Shown one piece after another: positions 35,499 to 44,310 of a stretch of DNA of 64,000 nt. The DNA comes from Oscillospiraceae bacterium. GTDB taxonomy: Bacteria; Bacillota; Clostridia; Oscillospirales; Ruminococcaceae. The stretch's first letter is position 1. Each line of letters starts with the position of its first letter. The stretch spans positions 1 to 64,000 of the forward strand of contig JAUNSK010000012.1 of the NCBI GenBank assembly GCA_030539275.1, written 5' to 3'. The notes below the pieces were generated by a model, which was not told where the DNA came from, searched no databases, and saw only the letters and a program-made list of their open reading frames with translations. Both the position numbers and the translations under genes were made by a program.

Positions 35499-37799
35499 AT
35501 GAGTGAAAATGTTAAAGAGAATTCAGCAGCTGACACTAAGGTAAGACCGTTACCGTCATTTAAGGATGACGATAAAAAGACTGGTGGGGTTACAGAAGAA
35601 CAGGTTACCATGACACTGTATTATCAGCTCAATAAGTTATTCAGCGGCAGTCAGCTGTTTGTAATGGAGTATCCGACCAGAGGACTTAATCAGCTTGATT
35701 ACGCTTACAAGATCGAGGATTATAACAGCAGCAGCCTGTGTAAACCGTATGTAATAGCAGAAAATGAATTCAATCTGTCTGATAATCTGATGGATATGGC
35801 ACCGATAGTTCAGGGGATGAACGGCAAAAAGCTGTCAACTGTGTATCAGACAGCTGTAAACAATTACACGCCAAAATTAGATGACATAAAAGACTATGTT
35901 ATCGACAAAATGGAATTACGGTTGTTTCTGCTTGAAAAAATAACTGATATGATCGGAGATAAGGAATATACCTGCAGCCGTATGAAGTTTTGTCAGAAAC
36001 TGTATCTGTATTATCTTGAGCAGAAAGTAAACTGGGATCAGGAAAAGTATGATAAGAACCGGGAGGCAAACAAGAACAGCACTCTTGACGAATATGCGGC
36101 ATGGCTCGCCACTACAGCCTGGACAAAAGATAAAGAACTTGAAGGATTGTTCAATGATGCAATAGTAAGAGGATTCTATCATGAAATAATGACCATACTG
36201 GGATTTCTTGATATTGCCTCACCGGCTGAACGGCTTCAGAATGTAAAACGGAATACGAGAACATCTGTAAGAAGAAGCGTTACAGATTCAGGAGATGTTC
36301 TGCCTGTATCCCTGCAGCCTTCTGACTGGTTCAGAGCTTTAACTCCGAACTATTCACCTAAAGATCTTGCAATGGATGTTGACTTTCTGACAACGCAGTA
36401 TGAACAAAAGTCGGCCTTACTGGAAAGCCTGAAAGCAGAGCTGCTGATTCTTCAGACACAAAAGGATTCTGATAAGTCTGAAGAAGAACTGATAAGTGAG
36501 CTTAAAGAGTATAAGGACGAGCTCCTTACAGATCAGAGCAAATACTATAAAGAATTTACTTCTGCTCAGATGAATCTTATGAAACTTGCGTTTGAGGTTA
36601 TATCTAAAGGTGATATGGTAGACTTTTTGAAATCGTCTTCAGCAACTGCTGTTTTTGATCTGTTAAAGGATGATAATTTCAAGCAAATACTTAATATTCT
36701 TGATGATACGGTTCTTTCTGAACTTGTTACATCCATGTTCAACTTATATAATGACCACATTGAATACTTTGAAACTTATCAGAAGGTTATCGAGAGCGAA
36801 TTGCTTATAGCTAAGAATCAAACAGATAATCATGATACAAGGGTTTCTATTCTGGAGGAAAGAATTGCAATACTGACTCAGGAAACTCTTAAACTTGCTA
36901 CAGTTTTAACAAGCGGCATAGTAAACGATGATGGCAGCAGCACTGAACCAAACTCAGACGAAATTAATTCAGACTATTCACCTACCAGTAAGTTTGATGA
37001 GAAAAATCTCTTCTCTCAGGTAATGTTTACAAATAAGACTTACAGCCAGCTTCAGGATGAAATGAGTAATTCATCTGTCGGTGATTTTTCAGGCTCTATC
37101 GGAAATTTCTTTTTCAACTCATCTACAAATGTTAATGTTTCCTCATCTTCCTATAAGTTTGAAAAAGATCTGATGGAATCAGATTTTCAGGTTGGAATGA
37201 GTGTAATGAAAGTGTCTATCGAACGAGGAGGATGGTTTGATCCCGGTATATTCGATATCTCGTCATCATACATGAGAATCAGGAAAAATATGAAAGTATC
37301 AAAGGGTGGAACGGCATCATCTATAACAAAGAATTATAAGGGCGATCAGATGAACGGCAATTCTGCAACAGAACAGATCATACTTCCGGGATACCCGATG
37401 GCATTTCTTGTTGCCAAAGACATATACATAACTTCCTCAAATATGAAGTCAACGGTGGAGGAGTTTAATAATTTCAGAAAAACAACTGCTTCAACTTCTA
37501 CAAGTATATTTGGCATCAAAGTTTCAGGAGAAATGACATCTGAATCATACATGTCTTATAATAAAAATAGCGAGGAGAGTAACACATTTACCTTAAAAAT
37601 TCCCGGACCGCAGATTATCGGCTGGTTTATGGAGATAACACCTGAAGATAAGGCAGGGGAATATGTTCCGTTATCCGGATCACAGTACTTTAACGATATG
37701 ATCGATGAGCTCAAAAAGTATAAGGATAAACTCAACAGTCTGACAAATAACGAAAGTGACAGCATTACTGTTACTACTATCAATAAATCTTTGGATTGA
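35499..37799 (+). CDS. Large coiled-coil protein of uncharacterised family
   Basis: The 766-residue protein has no signal peptide and no obvious membrane segment. Residues about 1-280 are mixed, with many aromatic residues. Residues about 290-480 are long charged helices (coiled coil). Residues about 490-760 are beta-rich, with VSIERGGWFDPGIFD, ILPGYPMAFLVAKDIYIT and IPGPQIIGWFMEITPE. From memory, these last motifs recur in uncharacterised fungal and bacterial proteins, but I cannot name a domain. It is immediately followed (1 base) by the CNF-like gene, so the two are one transcript. The helix plus beta arrangement could fit a pore-forming or carrier protein; that is a guess. AAGGGG lies seven bases before the start. 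Confidence 0.8.
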   Translation: MSENVKENSAADTKVRPLPSFKDDDKKTGGVTEEQVTMTLYYQLNKLFSGSQLFVMEYPTRGLNQLDYAYKIEDYNSSSLCKPYVIAENEFNLSDNLMDMAPIVQGMNGKKLSTVYQTAVNNYTPKLDDIKDYVIDKMELRLFLLEKITDMIGDKEYTCSRMKFCQKLYLYYLEQKVNWDQEKYDKNREANKNSTLDEYAAWLATTAWTKDKELEGLFNDAIVRGFYHEIMTILGFLDIASPAERLQNVKRNTRTSVRRSVTDSGDVLPVSLQPSDWFRALTPNYSPKDLAMDVDFLTTQYEQKSALLESLKAELLILQTQKDSDKSEEELISELKEYKDELLTDQSKYYKEFTSAQMNLMKLAFEVISKGDMVDFLKSSSATAVFDLLKDDNFKQILNILDDTVLSELVTSMFNLYNDHIEYFETYQKVIESELLIAKNQTDNHDTRVSILEERIAILTQETLKLATVLTSGIVNDDGSSTEPNSDEINSDYSPTSKFDEKNLFSQVMFTNKTYSQLQDEMSNSSVGDFSGSIGNFFFNSSTNVNVSSSSYKFEKDLMESDFQVGMSVMKVSIERGGWFDPGIFDISSSYMRIRKNMKVSKGGTASSITKNYKGDQMNGNSATEQIILPGYPMAFLVAKDIYITSSNMKSTVEEFNNFRKTTASTSTSIFGIKVSGEMTSESYMSYNKNSEESNTFTLKIPGPQIIGWFMEITPEDKAGEYVPLSGSQYFNDMIDELKKYKDKLNSLTNNESDSITVTTINKSLD

Positions 37800-37800
37800 G

Positions 37801-38643
37801 GTGATTACTATAGCTAACATAAAAGAAGCAATAATAAGTGCAGATATGCGTAAAAAAAGTATGCTGACAAAGGTGAACAGTGATTTTATTTGTAGAAACA
37901 ATGACCGCGAAAATCTGAAAGGTGGAGTTTATTTCAGCCGTGAAGATAATAGGGTTGAAATAAATAAATTTGTAGGTTTACATAAAGAAGGGAAAAACTT
38001 AATATTTGAAGATATAAATAATAATAATGATAATTATAAATGTTATTATGAGTCAAGTAAAATAAATTTTGATTGGTACGCAATATACAATCCTCAAGAA
38101 CCAGGAGCAAATGGGTACAAAATAAGATATAATGTTAATAATAATAAGAGAGTAATGATAGTAAGTGGTCCGCTTACAGGATGTGGGTTCAGTATTTTGT
38201 ATAAAAACGGGGAAATCATTGTAGTGCATGCAGGAGCAGAAAATACGAACGTTAACCCCAATATAAATCCTGAAGAAAGAAGAAAGTTCATAAACAGAGA
38301 TATATACAATACTGCTTTGTGTCTTACCGAAGGTAATCCAAATCTAGCCAATGGTGGATTAACATATGAAGAATTAATAATAAAACTTGAAGAAAAAGAG
38401 TTCAAAGGCTATATTTTTGGTAAATCAGAATTGAAAACTATAATGTACAGTATAACACAGTCAATAACTCTGGAAACATATACAACGCAGTTCCAGGATA
38501 ATAACGGCAACTTGCACGATTATTTGAAGGCGGATGTTGTTTTTATTATGAATGAAAATCTTCAAACATCAGTTGCTCTGCGGTCTATTATTGATTTTAA
38601 TAGTGTAGACAGAAAAGTAATTCAGTACATTAGTCATATTTAA
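37801..38643 (+). CDS. CNF1/BLF1-like deamidase candidate
   Basis: A protein of about 280 residues without signal peptide. Its centre reads VSGPLTGCGFSILYKNGEII then VVHAG. Numbered from the GTG at 37801, the Cys is 128 and the His 143. The Cys-His spacing of 15 and the L(S/T)GC context equal those of the CNF1 catalytic pair (Cys866, His881), and an LSGC motif is also the hallmark of the deamidase BLF1. I therefore propose a glutamine deamidase or transglutaminase fold; global similarity is not shown. The start is unsure: GTG 37801 overlaps a GAGGTGAT ribosome-like site, and ATG 37846 has a poor site. The region is AT-richer than its neighbours, suggesting acquisition. Confidence 0.6.
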   Translation: MITIANIKEAIISADMRKKSMLTKVNSDFICRNNDRENLKGGVYFSREDNRVEINKFVGLHKEGKNLIFEDINNNNDNYKCYYESSKINFDWYAIYNPQEPGANGYKIRYNVNNNKRVMIVSGPLTGCGFSILYKNGEIIVVHAGAENTNVNPNINPEERRKFINRDIYNTALCLTEGNPNLANGGLTYEELIIKLEEKEFKGYIFGKSELKTIMYSITQSITLETYTTQFQDNNGNLHDYLKADVVFIMNENLQTSVALRSIIDFNSVDRKVIQYISHI

Positions 38644-38676
38644 ATCAACAGCACATTTATTATCAAAAACACAGCA

Positions 38677-38704
38677 GGCGGGAGAAATCCCGCCATTTCT
38701 ATTT
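38677..38704 (+). terminator. Intrinsic terminator after the CNF-like gene
   Basis: GGCGGGA pairs with TCCCGCC around GAAA, followed by ATTTCTATTTT. Confidence 0.82.
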
Positions 38705-38770
38705 TAACATTCTATTTTTGGTGAGATTTATTATGTATGCAAACATTTTCAATGAATATAGTAAAATACA

Positions 38771-38799
38771 ATGACAACATTTTCACCATGTATTATAAT
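38771..38799 (+). promoter_or_regulatory. Promoter of the STAND/LuxR regulator gene
   Basis: ATGACA, 17 bases, TATAAT, about 30 bases from the start codon. Confidence 0.68.
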
Positions 38800-38829
38800 T
38801 ATATCTGACAAACTAATAAGGAGACACCT

Positions 38830-41247
38830 ATGCGAATTTCATATAAAGACCGTACAAATGACTATGACAAACTGCATTATATCCGTCCTGAAGAAGCGGG
38901 ACTCAAGTGGATGCGTGCAAAGAATAATAATCAGACGCTGTATATCTATGGAATGTCAGGCTACGGAAAGACAAGCCTTATAAACAGCATGACAGGCAAA
39001 ACAGAGTGCATTTATGTAAGTGGTGAAACAGTTGAACCTGATGATCTTATTATACCAGTGTCAGCCAGGATAAAAACAGTGATCGTTGATGATATCCACT
39101 ATCTGCCGGATAATATTTATTTTGAAGAATGCCTTGAAAAAATCTCCGAAGCTGCCTCAAGAAATGATATCTGGCTCGTTCTGTCAGGAAGATGCAAAAT
39201 ACCTTCATGGCTTATCAGACTTCATATGAACCGGGTCTTTCTTGAAATTGATGAAAATATGCTGTGTCTGAGTGATAAGGAGATCACAAAGGCATTTAAG
39301 TCATGGGGATTAGAATTTACATCAGATGAGTGTAAAAAGTATTCAGCACTTACTAAACATCAGGGTCTGGCAGTAAGGGCTTTTTCAATTCATGCTTTGA
39401 AAAGTAAAGAGATAAATGATAATATGATTGAAAATGTCAGAAACGAACTGTGGGAATATGCATGGTATCATGTATACGAAAAATGGGATACTGATCTGCT
39501 TGAGACAGTTATGAAGCTTTCAATTATCGAAAAATTTGATGAAGAGATGGCTCGGATTATAACAGGATGCAGTAATATATCAGGCTATATTGAAAAAATG
39601 CAGCTCATTGGTAACTATCTTGAATGTGTATATGTTAAAAATTATGACGGCAGTATGAAACCGGTATATTCAATACATCCATCAGTCCGCAGATCCATGA
39701 TTTACTGTATGAAAAAATATATGTCAAAGGGGGAAACTGAAAAAGCGTACTATAACGCAGGTCTGTACTTTGAGATGACTAACCAGCCGCTTAAAGCACT
39801 CGAGTATTACCGTAAGTCAGACGTAAGATCACAGATAGCCTCAGTTCTTATTAAAAATTCAAAACAAAATCCTGGTTCAGGTTATTATTTTGAACTGAGA
39901 AAATACTATTACTCACTTGACGATAAAGTTATACTTGAAAGTCCTGAGCTTATGAGCGGAATGAGTATGCTGAGCTCTATGCTTCTCAACACTTCAGAAA
40001 GTGAACGATGGTATCAGCAACTAAAAATTTACTCAGAGAATAATACAGGCAGCAACGCAAGAACAGCTAAAAAACTTCTTTTAGTTCTTGATATTACTCT
40101 GCCTCATCGCGGTATTGAGAATATGGCACAGATACTTTCAAAAGCCGGAACACTTGTTCTGAGCCGCAAGCTGTTGCTTCCCGAACTGGCTGTAACGAGC
40201 AATCAGCCATCTCAGATGAATGGAGGCAAGGATTTTTGTGACTGGTCATTAAAAGATCGTGAACTTGCAGGAAGCATCGGAAAAATACTGTCTGTTGTTC
40301 TTGGACGTTATGGCAAAGCTCTTGTAAATCTGGCACTCGCAGAAAGTTTCTTTGAAAAAGGAGAGGACAGCTTTGAAATTTCCTCGCTTCTTGCCACAGG
40401 ACGTATGCAGGCGGATTCGGTGAATAATATGGAACAGATCTTCGTATCAGACGCAGTTCTGGCAAAATTGTATATTACGGTGGATAAACGGTCTCAGGCT
40501 ATAGAGCATATGAAGAGTTTTCTTAATAGATGCATTTGTGAAAAAAAAACAAGACTTATACCTAATGTAAAAACGTTCATAGTCAGGTTACAGTTATATG
40601 CCGGCGATACTGCGGCAGCTGATAAGTGGCTTGAAACAGCACCAAATGAAAATGATGAATTTATAACGATTGACAGGCTGCATTACCTGACTAAAGTACG
40701 TATTTATATAATCAATGGAAAATACAATGAAGCGCAGACACTTCTTCAGAGACTCATGTATTATGCCGGAATAATGCACAGAACATATATAAAAATAGAA
40801 TGCCTTCTTCTTATGGCTGTACTGAGATACCGTATGGGTGAAAAGGATTATGACGAATTTTTCAGTCAATGTATGACTATAGCAGAAAAATATCATTTCG
40901 TCCGGATAATATCTCTGGAAGGATGTGCAGCAAGGCCATTGCTGGCACATACGAAGTGGCAGCCGGAAAACAAGGTATTTTTCTTAAGAGTAAGATCAGA
41001 AACAGAGAAAATTTCAAAATGCTATCCTGCATACATGAAAAAAAGCAAGGAAAATATAAGCTTCTCTGAGAATGCCATTAATATTCTGAGACTACAGGCT
41101 GAGGGATATCCGCTTAATGATATCGCTTTAAAACTCGGACTTAAACTGCAGAATGTTAAGTATCACTGCCGGCAGAATTATATAAAGCTGGGCGTTAAGG
41201 GCAAGGCGGGCGCTGTAGTTGAGGCTAAGAGGAAAGGAATTATCTGA
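38830..41247 (+). CDS. STAND ATPase-LuxR transcriptional regulator (MalT-like)
   Basis: The 805-residue protein has a Walker A motif at residues 41-49 (GMSGYGKTS), Walker B TVIVDDIHYL, a winged-helix region, a long TPR-like helical region (about 310-720) and a C-terminal LuxR-type HTH (about 745-800: FSENAINILRLQAEGYPLND, then IALKLGL..NVKYHCR). The design matches MalT/LAL regulators, in which ligand and ATP binding to the STAND/TPR part release DNA binding. The ligand is unknown. It sits between the CNF-like pair and the SMI1 gene, so it is a plausible local activator. GGAGAC precedes the start. Confidence 0.88.
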   Translation: MRISYKDRTNDYDKLHYIRPEEAGLKWMRAKNNNQTLYIYGMSGYGKTSLINSMTGKTECIYVSGETVEPDDLIIPVSARIKTVIVDDIHYLPDNIYFEECLEKISEAASRNDIWLVLSGRCKIPSWLIRLHMNRVFLEIDENMLCLSDKEITKAFKSWGLEFTSDECKKYSALTKHQGLAVRAFSIHALKSKEINDNMIENVRNELWEYAWYHVYEKWDTDLLETVMKLSIIEKFDEEMARIITGCSNISGYIEKMQLIGNYLECVYVKNYDGSMKPVYSIHPSVRRSMIYCMKKYMSKGETEKAYYNAGLYFEMTNQPLKALEYYRKSDVRSQIASVLIKNSKQNPGSGYYFELRKYYYSLDDKVILESPELMSGMSMLSSMLLNTSESERWYQQLKIYSENNTGSNARTAKKLLLVLDITLPHRGIENMAQILSKAGTLVLSRKLLLPELAVTSNQPSQMNGGKDFCDWSLKDRELAGSIGKILSVVLGRYGKALVNLALAESFFEKGEDSFEISSLLATGRMQADSVNNMEQIFVSDAVLAKLYITVDKRSQAIEHMKSFLNRCICEKKTRLIPNVKTFIVRLQLYAGDTAAADKWLETAPNENDEFITIDRLHYLTKVRIYIINGKYNEAQTLLQRLMYYAGIMHRTYIKIECLLLMAVLRYRMGEKDYDEFFSQCMTIAEKYHFVRIISLEGCAARPLLAHTKWQPENKVFFLRVRSETEKISKCYPAYMKKSKENISFSENAINILRLQAEGYPLNDIALKLGLKLQNVKYHCRQNYIKLGVKGKAGAVVEAKRKGII

Positions 41248-41273
41248 TTAAAATCTATATTTGTTATATCAGA

Positions 41274-41336
41274 TTGACATATGTGTCAATATTTTTTTCA
41301 ATATTTCTTGAAAAAGTAATATCAGGATGATATAAT
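41274..41336 (+). promoter_or_regulatory. Promoter and palindrome ahead of the SMI1 gene
   Basis: TTGAAA (41308-41313), 17 bases, TATAAT (41331-41336). Just upstream, ATTGACA and TGTCAAT form a 7-bp inverted repeat around TATG (41273-41290), a good activator-site candidate for a LuxR-type dimer. The leader is about 140 bases. Confidence 0.65.
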
Positions 41337-41479
41337 GAAAATGTTTTAATATGGTAATACAGCTTTTGGATATACGTGTCTTTTAATAAATATATGTCAG
41401 ATCAATACTGTATTTTCTTTCAGGATAAGAAGCTGTACACAAAGACACATCTGAAAAAAATAAAGAGGGGTAATTAAAT

Positions 41480-42493
41480 ATGAGCTCTAAACAGGAGATA
41501 ACTCAGTTATTTGAAGACATACATAGTGCATGTTCATTACTTATAAAATATGATAAATCAGTATTTAACCCGGGAGCAGACAGTACGCAGATTGATGAAT
41601 TTGAAAACAGAACCGGCATAAAAATTCCGGATGACTACAGAACTCTGCTTATGTTGTCAGATGGCGCACAGGTGCTGGGCAGAACGGCAACATTATTCGG
41701 TATTGATGATATAGGTTTTTCTGCAGAAGAATTGCCTGTCGAATACGTCAAAATAGGAGAACTGGCTGGTGATGGTGAAATACTTTGTTTTAATAATAAT
41801 AATGGGACGGTAGTTACAATATATGAGAACAAAAAATTTGTCAGTTCAATAAAAAGCTGCCTGAAATACTGCCTTGAACAGTGTCTTGACGGATTATTTA
41901 TGATCGGGGCAACAAATCAGCAAAACATTTTCAGAAGTTATGAAATCAGAGAGAAGCTGACTGGTTTTCTTAAAATAAGATCTCTTGATCCACAAAAGAA
42001 AACACATGAATTTATGGAATCATCAGACGAAGCAAAAGTTAAGTTAATGGACTCACTTCCGGTCATGATGCAGGGTCTTGTATATAATACAATACCAGTC
42101 GCAGAATGTATAAAGTACGTTAATTACCTCAGAACATTTCCGAATTTTAAAGCTGATAATTTTATAAGAGGACTCAGAAGAAGGGTACTGGATAATTATT
42201 TTAACCGTGAACGACAGTTACTCGATAATGGAAAGGCAACATATAACTGGGACAGATATCAACTAAAGGAACTGTATAATTTTGATCCGGCAGGTATGAA
42301 GTACGTTAATGCAGGAATTGTCTACAGATACAATAATTCAGGAGACCCTGATTTTGTTGTCTTAACAGACACCGGCTTCAGAACAAAGGTCGTCAAAAAG
42401 AAACTGAAAATAAGCCACAGAACAAAGATCACAGAGCATCCTGAGTTTGCTTTTGAAATAAATGATATAGTTATAGGGGATGGAGCAAAGTGA
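41480..42493 (+). CDS. SMI1/KNR4-domain protein
   Basis: A 337-residue cytosolic protein. Residues about 18-135 fit the SMI1/KNR4 (SUKH) fold: IDEFENRTGIKIPDDYRTLLMLSDG, with the typical helix-P.DY..L...DG pattern, followed by LFGIDDI. The C-terminal 200 residues have no recognised domain. SUKH proteins are common immunity proteins in bacterial toxin loci. It lies 2.8 kb from the CNF-like gene, but a direct immunity role is only inference. GAGGGG precedes the start. Confidence 0.8.
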   Translation: MSSKQEITQLFEDIHSACSLLIKYDKSVFNPGADSTQIDEFENRTGIKIPDDYRTLLMLSDGAQVLGRTATLFGIDDIGFSAEELPVEYVKIGELAGDGEILCFNNNNGTVVTIYENKKFVSSIKSCLKYCLEQCLDGLFMIGATNQQNIFRSYEIREKLTGFLKIRSLDPQKKTHEFMESSDEAKVKLMDSLPVMMQGLVYNTIPVAECIKYVNYLRTFPNFKADNFIRGLRRRVLDNYFNRERQLLDNGKATYNWDRYQLKELYNFDPAGMKYVNAGIVYRYNNSGDPDFVVLTDTGFRTKVVKKKLKISHRTKITEHPEFAFEINDIVIGDGAK

Positions 42494-42532
42494 AATAAAT
42501 ACGTCTCATTAAAAAAGCAGAGGAGCAAAAGG

Positions 42533-42561
42533 TTGATTTATATTCTTTATTATAGTAAAAT
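42533..42561 (+). promoter_or_regulatory. Promoter of the 42606 gene
   Basis: TTGATT, 17 bases, TAAAAT, 44 bases from the start codon. Confidence 0.62.
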
Positions 42562-42605
42562 AAACACATATTAAAGTCTGAATTTGCTATAAGGAGATAA
42601 CACAA

Positions 42606-43247
42606 ATGATAACTATAAAAGTCGAAGACCACGCATTTGTTATTAAAGGAACATTTGATTTCGGATATATCGGTACATATACAAATGAACAGATAGAGAT
42701 CCTGGACAATTTAAATGATGTACGTACATGGGATCTGGTAACCTCAGGATTGGATGCGCAAAGTGCATCTGATGATCAGATCGCTGAGCTTCTTGAAAAA
42801 CACTATAATAAACTTGAGCATAAAATTAATGAAAATATCATATCTGTAAATAATAATTTCCTCTTGAATATTATTTCAGATATGGTTGCATGCGGATCGG
42901 AATTCTGGGACTGTGACGAAATAACCATAAAGGAATTTATGCCGTCAGATCCTCAGACACAGGTATATCAACCTAAGTGGGGGATAATAGAAGATTTAGA
43001 AGAAGAGTACACAGATATGCCTAATGATACTGACGTTCAGAAAACAGATGTAGAATCAGTTCTGAGAGAGCATTTTCCGATGATAAACTGGGATAAGCTG
43101 ATAGAAGGCATTGTTCCTGAAGTTATTACACTTGGCGACGGTAATATAAGCTTTCAGTGTTCTGATAATCTGGGTGAAATCATTCTGTGCAGTGCGTATG
43201 ATGACCTGGACGAACATCTTGTATTTACGGACTGGCATAATTTTTAG
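42606..43247 (+). CDS. Acidic protein of unknown function
   Basis: A 213-residue protein, AAGGAG upstream, no signal peptide, strongly acidic. It opens with two strand-like segments (ITIKVEDHAFVIKGTFDFGYI), then helical segments; residues about 125-150 are rich in Asp and Glu, and the end reads LDEHLVFTDWHNF. I recognise no domain. Small acidic cytosolic proteins beside SMI1 proteins are often immunity-like, but that is context only. Confidence 0.65.
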   Translation: MITIKVEDHAFVIKGTFDFGYIGTYTNEQIEILDNLNDVRTWDLVTSGLDAQSASDDQIAELLEKHYNKLEHKINENIISVNNNFLLNIISDMVACGSEFWDCDEITIKEFMPSDPQTQVYQPKWGIIEDLEEEYTDMPNDTDVQKTDVESVLREHFPMINWDKLIEGIVPEVITLGDGNISFQCSDNLGEIILCSAYDDLDEHLVFTDWHNF

Positions 43248-43351
43248 GAGTATGTCATCCTGTAAGTATTCAACTGTTTTTTGATATACATATTCTATTG
43301 AGGAAAATAAATTATTAAATACTGACTTAACTTTTTGCTAAACATAATTCA

Positions 43352-43382
43352 GCCGTATCCGGTCATTACCACCGGATACGGC
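43352..43382. terminator. Hairpin between convergent genes
   Basis: GCCGTATCCGGT pairs perfectly with ACCGGATACGGC around a 7-base loop. The plus-strand exit is only TTTCGTT. It lies between the 42606 gene and the convergent small ORFs. Confidence 0.7.
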
Positions 43383-43387
43383 TTTCG

Positions 43388-43498
43388 TTATATCATACTC
43401 ATATTATCCTCAAGATGATTTACCTGCAGCAGACACATAGTGAAAATACCCACTGCAGCACCGAACATAGCACCTGAGAGAAAAACGAGCCAGCCCAT
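43388..43498 (-). CDS. DUF3789-like 36-residue membrane peptide
   Basis: The minus strand reads MGWLVFLSGAMFGAAVGIFT then MCLLQ and a short polar tail, a single hydrophobic helix. The GxxxGxFTMCL core matches DUF3789, a family of very small proteins found mostly in phages and conjugative elements of Firmicutes. Its ATG overlaps the stop of the preceding small ORF (TAATG), so the two are coupled. Function unknown. Its presence hints at remnants of a mobile element here. Confidence 0.6.
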   Translation of the reverse strand: MGWLVFLSGAMFGAAVGIFTMCLLQVNHLEDNMSMI

Positions 43499-43605
43499 TA
43501 CACTTCACCATATGTAAGCTTCTTCTTTCCAGGCGTACGGAAGACGACAGCATGTATAGCAGAGACAGCAGTAATGGATATGAAAATTATAAATATTTTC
43601 TTCAA
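43498..43605 (-). CDS. 35-residue membrane peptide, TTG start
   Basis: The ORF begins with TTG at 43605, with GGAGGA six to eight bases upstream (43612-43619 region). It codes a Lys-Lys start, a hydrophobic helix (IFIIFISITAVSAIHAVV) and a basic tail. It is translationally coupled to the DUF3789-like ORF. It could be a small membrane partner or leader peptide. Confidence 0.5.
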   Translation of the reverse strand: MKKIFIIFISITAVSAIHAVVFRTPGKKKLTYGEV

Positions 43606-43619
43606 GAAATATCTCCTCC

Positions 43620-43938
43620 ATATAAGATTATCTGTTATAAGTATCTGATTTATTAAACTAACTTCTGAAAGGCGGGGATTTTACCGGATCAGATGTACAG
43701 TATTTTACATTACTATTATATTAAGTAATAAAAAAATGGTGAATAAAAATCAGATCTGAAAAATATTAAATTGCAGTCGGCAAATTTTGCTGATCATAAA
43801 AATGTCCTCCTATCGCTGTCTTCATCATATATCATTTTGCTGAGGCATAAACTGGTTAAGTGAAGAATTGCAGCTGATACTAACAGGTGTTTACTCCTGA
43901 TGTAAGCTCTATGTCAGAGTCAGAAAGGAGAATGATAT
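43620..43938. other. Gap between the small minus-strand ORFs and the 43939 gene
   Basis: A minus-strand TATAAT near 43720 is a candidate -10 for the small ORFs. A 15-codon minus ORF with GGAGG starts at 43796. I see no larger gene. Confidence 0.4.
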
Positions 43939-44202
43939 ATGCAGCAGTCATATCCGTTATCAGAAAAACAAAAGACAGCTTTAAGATTCAAGCCGAAAAA
44001 AACAAGCTGCATGCAGGTCAGAACTCTGGAAGACCTGAAAAACTGCACCGGGACACTGGTATTTATATGGCTCAAAAACAATAACGGATTCTGGTTTTAC
44101 ATTCATGCAGTTACGGGAAACACATTGTACGGATATATGATGACACTGAATATGTGGCGGTATTCTTCTGTTTCCATACAGCATATCTGCAGCTTCTACT
44201 GA
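43939..44202 (+). CDS. 87-residue protein of unknown function
   Basis: AAAGGAG sits eight bases before ATG 43939, good support for translation. The product has a basic N-terminal third, then LEDLKNCTGTLVFIWLKNNN, GFWFYIHAVTGNTLYGYM and a short C-terminus with IQHIC. The GFWFY...GNTLYGY pattern recalls small uncharacterised proteins of clostridial genomes. It is not hydrophobic enough to be clearly membrane-bound. It precedes the CspB-like cassette by 110 bases, with no terminator between. Confidence 0.6.
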   Translation: MQQSYPLSEKQKTALRFKPKKTSCMQVRTLEDLKNCTGTLVFIWLKNNNGFWFYIHAVTGNTLYGYMMTLNMWRYSSVSIQHICSFY

Positions 44203-44310
44203 TATTTCAAATCAGTTCTCTGACAAAAGTAAAATCCAGCAGAAAAAAATAATAAAAGAGTAGATTTTAATTATTTCCGGAACATTCAGCAAAACAGAAA
44301 GGGTGAGAAT

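Noticed and set aside
43754-43796. 15-codon minus-strand ORF with GGAGG
   Set aside because: Too short to support; only the ribosome-like site speaks for it.
43887-44084. 65-codon plus-strand frame before the 43939 gene
   Set aside because: Lacks a ribosome site, while the overlapping 43939 frame has AAAGGAG at good spacing.
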